Positions 60,384-64,000 of a stretch of 64,000 nt of DNA are shown here, piece after piece. This DNA comes from Heterobilharzia americana (lineage: Eukaryota; Platyhelminthes; Trematoda; Strigeidida; Schistosomatidae): positions 11,834,515-11,898,514 of the forward strand of contig OX104131.1 of assembly GCA_944470555.2 (NCBI GenBank), written 5' to 3'. The notes beneath the pieces are model-generated. The model saw only the letters and a program-made list of their open reading frames with translations. It ran no database searches and had not been told where the DNA came from. A program made the translations under genes and the position numbers. Each line of letters starts with the position of its first letter. The first letter of the stretch is position 1.

Positions 60384-60612
60384 CCAACAGCCATTTGTCA
60401 TTCTGATTGATTTCTGTTGTCAAAAAAGACGTTTCCAAGATTGTAAACCACTCCGTTGACTTAAAGACTGACTCCATTTCGTGTGATAGCATTCCAATTG
60501 AGAACGTTGCTGTTTTCGATAAACTGATATTCACACTTTTCAGTCCTTGAATCACGCATGACAGGTGAACAGAATTGAGCCTGTTTTCGATGCTCCTCAC
60601 CAGTTCCTTCAC
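60384..60612 (-). CDS. exon E1 of unit 1 (229 nt, phase 0-1)
   Basis: Acceptor TTGTTTTAATTAG and donor GTGAGT. It opens VKELVRSIENRLNSVHLS, Cys at residue 19, then ATFSIGMLSHEMESVF, TEWFTILETS and DKWLLG. Length and phase equal E1 of units 2 and 3. The adjacent intron ends resemble those of unit 3 (for example AATCATACAGGATATT on the 3' side), while the exon has many replacements, including most of the strand after Cys 19. Confidence 0.75.
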
Positions 60613-61580
60613 CTAATTAAAACAAGACGACGGTGCAGTTTATTATCATATGCATAATTGAAAATAACGTGCCATCAGGCAATAATAACTCATAATATTA
60701 TGAGCACAACCATCCTGTGAACTTTCTGACAGGCAGATAGACAAGTTCAACGTATAACCTCGTACAAAAATACATGGGCTCAAGTCTCCACACTTCACAG
60801 CAGTACACAGAACAGATAAATAGAAAAGAAGTGGCAACGTTGTGTGAGAGAAAAAATAATATGAGGATAGCTGTTGATAAGAATATTCCAGCTTACGAAA
60901 ATGTCACGCAGTGGATACATCTACGCCTTTGTGACCGATTTTCAGCCATCTCACCAAGAGTCCTAAATCACTGACTGTTATCATCTCAGGTAGTCTACAT
61001 CTCTCAAAACAACTTCCACCAACAGTGAGACAGTTCGTCGACTGGTGCTACGTCTTCATCTGGTCACTTTGAACCATCTTCCAACATACTTCTGATCCCC
61101 TAGCATGGCACGTCAAGGTAGGCAGTGACTTGGCATGCACACTGCATGTCTCATCCACCTCAGTTGACTAAGGTTCACAACCTCACCAACCGAGTTGTGT
61201 AGCCCGTATGGCCTAGTACCATTCGCCTAACCTCAACGTTGCTCACATGGTGATTCCAACAATCTCGAGCAATGCTACGAAGATATGTGTGATCGAAACA
61301 CTGTAGTCGTTTCAAGTCTTCTACTTTCAAAGACCATATCACAGCCGTACAACAAGACAGAACGGGCTGCGGCGCAGTGTACTCGTCCTTTAGTGTGTTG
61401 TCCAATATCTCACCAGTCGACGCCATGGATGATACGAAACGAACATTCTTTATCCAAAGTGAAATTCAGTCACCAACCAGACCATTCAGTTCAATGAGGC
61501 TCCCCTAGTAAATGAAGTGATCAACGCATTCCACCCATTCACCCCATATCATAAAACTGGGAGCGGTTGCAGACACTTAC
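60613..61580. other. unit 1-specific intron sequence
   Basis: Most of this is absent from unit 3 at the equivalent place (34,940-35,146). No exon is firmly seen. Confidence 0.4.
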
Positions 61581-61682
61581 TGGAGTATCATTCCACACTT
61601 GACATGCTCGAAATGCATACCAGCCAAGCATACACAGATTTCGGCTCAACGCGTACACTAGACTCTCCATTTTTTTAGCGTC
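61581..61682 (-). CDS. possible 102-nt exon upstream of unit 1 E1 (phase 0-0)
   Basis: Acceptor TTTTGTCTTGCTATTTGAG and ideal donor GTAAGTG bound 102 nt, open in phase 0: DAKKMESLVYALSRN, then ACQVWNDTP. Phase would fit directly before E1. It lacks the Cys-x-x ending seen before other large exons and has no paralogue in units 2 or 3, so it may be an alternative or false exon. Confidence 0.3.
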
Positions 61683-61875
61683 CTCAAATAGCAAGACAAA
61701 ATCTTCTGGATATACCAAGTAAACTAAATGTACTCTTAGCCAACCCATTTAAAGTCAGACGTACGTAAGAATATGTCCATAATTATGACTTTAGCAAGAT
61801 TAAATAGAAACAACCTTAGGCATCAACATTCAAAACTCTTAAACGAAGTGATCATTCAGATAACTCGCATAAAGA

Positions 61876-63138
61876 CACAGATACATGCAGTTCAAGGTCT
61901 CTGAAACCTATCGGACTCATGGTAACAATATCTCATCATTACAATGTCAAAGAAGAGGCTCATATCCTCTAATGCCAAATCAGTAACATATTTCACAAAC
62001 TCAGGCTTCATACACTTTCTCGAGCACAACTGTTTACATTTCGGCTACCAAACAAGATGGATGAACATGGACATTCAAGAACTAAGGACCCTGCGCACAT
62101 CTTCCCCAAAACACAAACAACCTCAAAGTTAACGAAACACCACAACAACTCACATCTTTACAATATTGGTCCAAGATGTCTAGTGATATGGGTTCCGCAA
62201 TCTCAGCAATTGTTGCATTCCACTCTCTCACCAAAACGTTAAATTCGACAAGAACAATTTCTGAAATTAATCAACAAAATAAAAGCTCCCATTAAACGCA
62301 TGTTATTAGAATCAAAATGTAAAAAATGAATTGTATCCAGGATTCAAATATTCATTGGTCACAACTCTGTCTTCAGTAAGAAATTGACTGACACAGTGTT
62401 GGACGAGTACAACCTCACAACATTCATTTTCCTTTGCACATTGAGAATGTGCAACTCTCATGTTCATCAGTGTATTGAGTGGTTTCATACAGATTGTCAG
62501 GTATGCATCAACTGTGCACATCTCAGTGACAATGCTCATCTCTGCAAGAGGGAATCGGGCATTCGAATCGTAAAATCGTCAATGTCATATCACGGGATCA
62601 CTGATGTCGTGGTGTTTCACATATTGACTCATGCAGCAAACACTTCAAAAAATAGATCTGATATCAGTGAGCCAGAGTTATTCCACAGGTCTTATCACCA
62701 TCAGCAGTACTTCATGTGCTTACCACAATAACAGTATTCATTCTATGCGTGTTCCGATGAAACCCACGGTCAGAACACCTAAGCATTGCAAATGCTTGCC
62801 ATTCTCCTGGGACTAGGACAGATTATTCACTTGTAACTGACTGTCCAAGCATCATAGACATCTATCAGATTCCGAGGTAGGCATGTATTCTATGACAACG
62901 ACAGTCAATCAGTATTGCACTCATTGTTTATCCATGGTGTGTTAATGCGGCTGGAGATATGATGTGAAAGCCATCATGCGCCGAGTGACGTCTCTCTGAG
63001 TGCTCAGATATACTGGACAGCTGCAGCACAACGGCCATCATGTTTCTCAATGAGAAATCTGTGTGTTTTCCCACAATCTGAAACGACTTCCGAACAAAGG
63101 CATTTGCTAGAAGACGAAGAGATGAACACGAGTATGTT
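61876..63138. repeat. duplicated block D3' (partner 35,147-36,412)
   Basis: Near-identical partner of block D3. It contains the equivalent of the tentative exon Q at 62,411-62,511. Confidence 0.92.
62411..62511 (-). CDS. tentative linking exon Q upstream of unit 1 E1 (101 nt)
   Basis: Same open stretch and weak splice sites as 35,684-35,784, with one visible Val/Met change (ICVKPL to ICMKPL). It is conserved only because the block is recently duplicated, so conservation does not support coding. Confidence 0.22.
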
Positions 63139-63450
63139 GTTTGCTGTCTATCAACATCCGACGGTGCCTGAATAATTATGCCTGTATTTCGAACTGCATA
63201 CCGACATATTTCCACATATACACAGCTCATCTTCAAACTGTTAACATCTCGTCATTCCACCAGTTGCTTTTCCAGTGGATTTGGGCAAAATCAAACTGGT
63301 CAGCATGAAAAGCCTTGACATTCTAATTCGCACAAATCAACAGCCTCTATCGACATTCCAATCTAACATGTAACCAACCACTTCAGTTCGAACTCAACAG
63401 ATATCTAGTACCATCGCTGATTATGCCAGATAGATTCACTATTTGTCTAC

Positions 63451-63471
63451 TCTGTTTGTACACTTGAAAGA
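63451..63471 (-). CDS. possible 21-nt micro-exon after E0 of unit 1
   Basis: Acceptor CCTGACAATTTCAG resembles that of the 27-nt micro-exon at 23,445-23,471, and it sits at a similar distance from E0. The donor (GTAGAC) is poor. It would read SFKCTNR in phase 0. Confidence 0.28.
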
Positions 63472-63790
63472 CTGAAATTGTCAGGCGTCCTCGACCACAA
63501 GTAAGGCGATGTAGTTTGAAGCGGGTCAATAATATTTTCATCTCGCATGTGAGTCGCCTGGACATTACCATTAAGTGACCAATTGTACCACTAATTATTA
63601 CCAGGTGCACACTATTCATCTAGTGATAAAACACACATCTCTGTTTGTTAGTAATGACTGTAATGAAATATGCACTTCAGCACTGAAGTGAGTGTACATA
63701 AATAAAAATTATTCATGAGCAAACCTATCAAACAAGACCCGAAAAATTTGATGGTAGACACGATAAATACTAACAAAGTATCAAACTAAC

Positions 63791-63862
63791 TTGATACTGC
63801 AGAATCTTCGGTTCTCTGAGTATCTGTGCTAAAGCGTGTTTGAGTCTGTAGCTGAGCTGCTG
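63791..63862 (-). CDS. exon E0 of unit 1 (72 nt, phase 0-0)
   Basis: Bounded by an acceptor ending GAACAACCAG and donor GTTAGT. It reads QQLSYRLKHALAQILREPK and then ILQYQ, the counterpart of 23,838-23,909. The 137 bp immediately 5' of it, to the window edge, are almost unchanged from 23,911-24,047, while the exon differs at roughly a quarter of positions by eye. It probably precedes E1 of unit 1 in the transcript. Confidence 0.5.
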
Positions 63863-63863
63863 C

Positions 63864-64000
63864 TGGTTGTTCAAAAATGGTGAGAAGAACACAAACAAAA
63901 ATACTTCTTAATCACATATTACTAATACGTCATACTCAGATACAAACAACTCAAACATTCACAAATAATAAAGACAAAACGTCGGATACACGAACATGTA
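63864..64000. repeat. start of a further duplicate, partner 23,911-24,047
   Basis: This is the last stretch of the window. Its match to 23.9 kb means the large duplication continues to the right. Confidence 0.9.

Overview
The window looks like nuclear DNA of a flatworm, most likely a blood fluke (Schistosoma or a close relative). The pointers are Sm-alpha-like hammerhead repeats, RTE-clade (SR2-like) and Penelope-like retroelements, compact minus-strand exons in long repeat-filled introns, and symmetric micro-exons. There is no prokaryotic gene organisation, rRNA or CRISPR. The species cannot be fixed from sequence alone.

Layout. (1) 1-1,800: unassigned DNA with one degenerate satellite fragment. 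(2) 1,807-14,712: ten head-to-tail copies of a ~1.3 kb G/T-rich, C-poor satellite, homogenised and organised as alternating long/short dimers. (3) 14,900-18,273: a decayed RTE-clade retrotransposon (copy A), an Sm-alpha-like repeat, then a degenerate satellite copy to 19,402. (4) 19,400-23,400: T-rich and unassigned DNA. (5) 23,445 to the right edge: a minus-strand multi-exon locus. I could reconstruct three units, each with the same five exons in the same order and phase: E1 (229 nt, phase 0-1), M (18 nt, 1-1), N (21 nt, 1-1), P (59-62 nt, 1-0), E2 (199-205 nt, 0-1). The units lie at 60.6-55.9 kb, 49.8-36.7 kb and 34.9-29.9 kb. Each large exon has a cysteine at residue 19, and each confidently placed exon feeding a large exon ends in Cys-x-x. 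The architecture recalls schistosome micro-exon genes (MEGs), which encode variable secreted or surface proteins. I recognise no named family.

Units 1 and 3 come from a recent large duplication. The long intron blocks, and exons N and P, are almost identical (28.5-29.84 with 54.5-55.85; 30.17-33.88 with 56.26-59.97; 35.15-36.41 with 61.88-63.14 kb). The short windows holding E1, M, E2 and an outer exon E0 are diverged or unalignable. The right edge re-enters sequence identical to 23.91-24.05 kb, so another copy probably continues outside the window.

Unit 2 is older and stretched by insertions: RTE copy B (44.76-48.18 kb) between E1 and M, a decayed Penelope-like element (42.29-43.96 kb), and a tRNA-derived SINE whose body is a hammerhead ribozyme. 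RTE copy C (52,129-54,474) has a 14-bp target-site duplication and lies between units 1 and 2. All exon models rest on splice signals, phase and paralogy read by eye; none has transcript support here.
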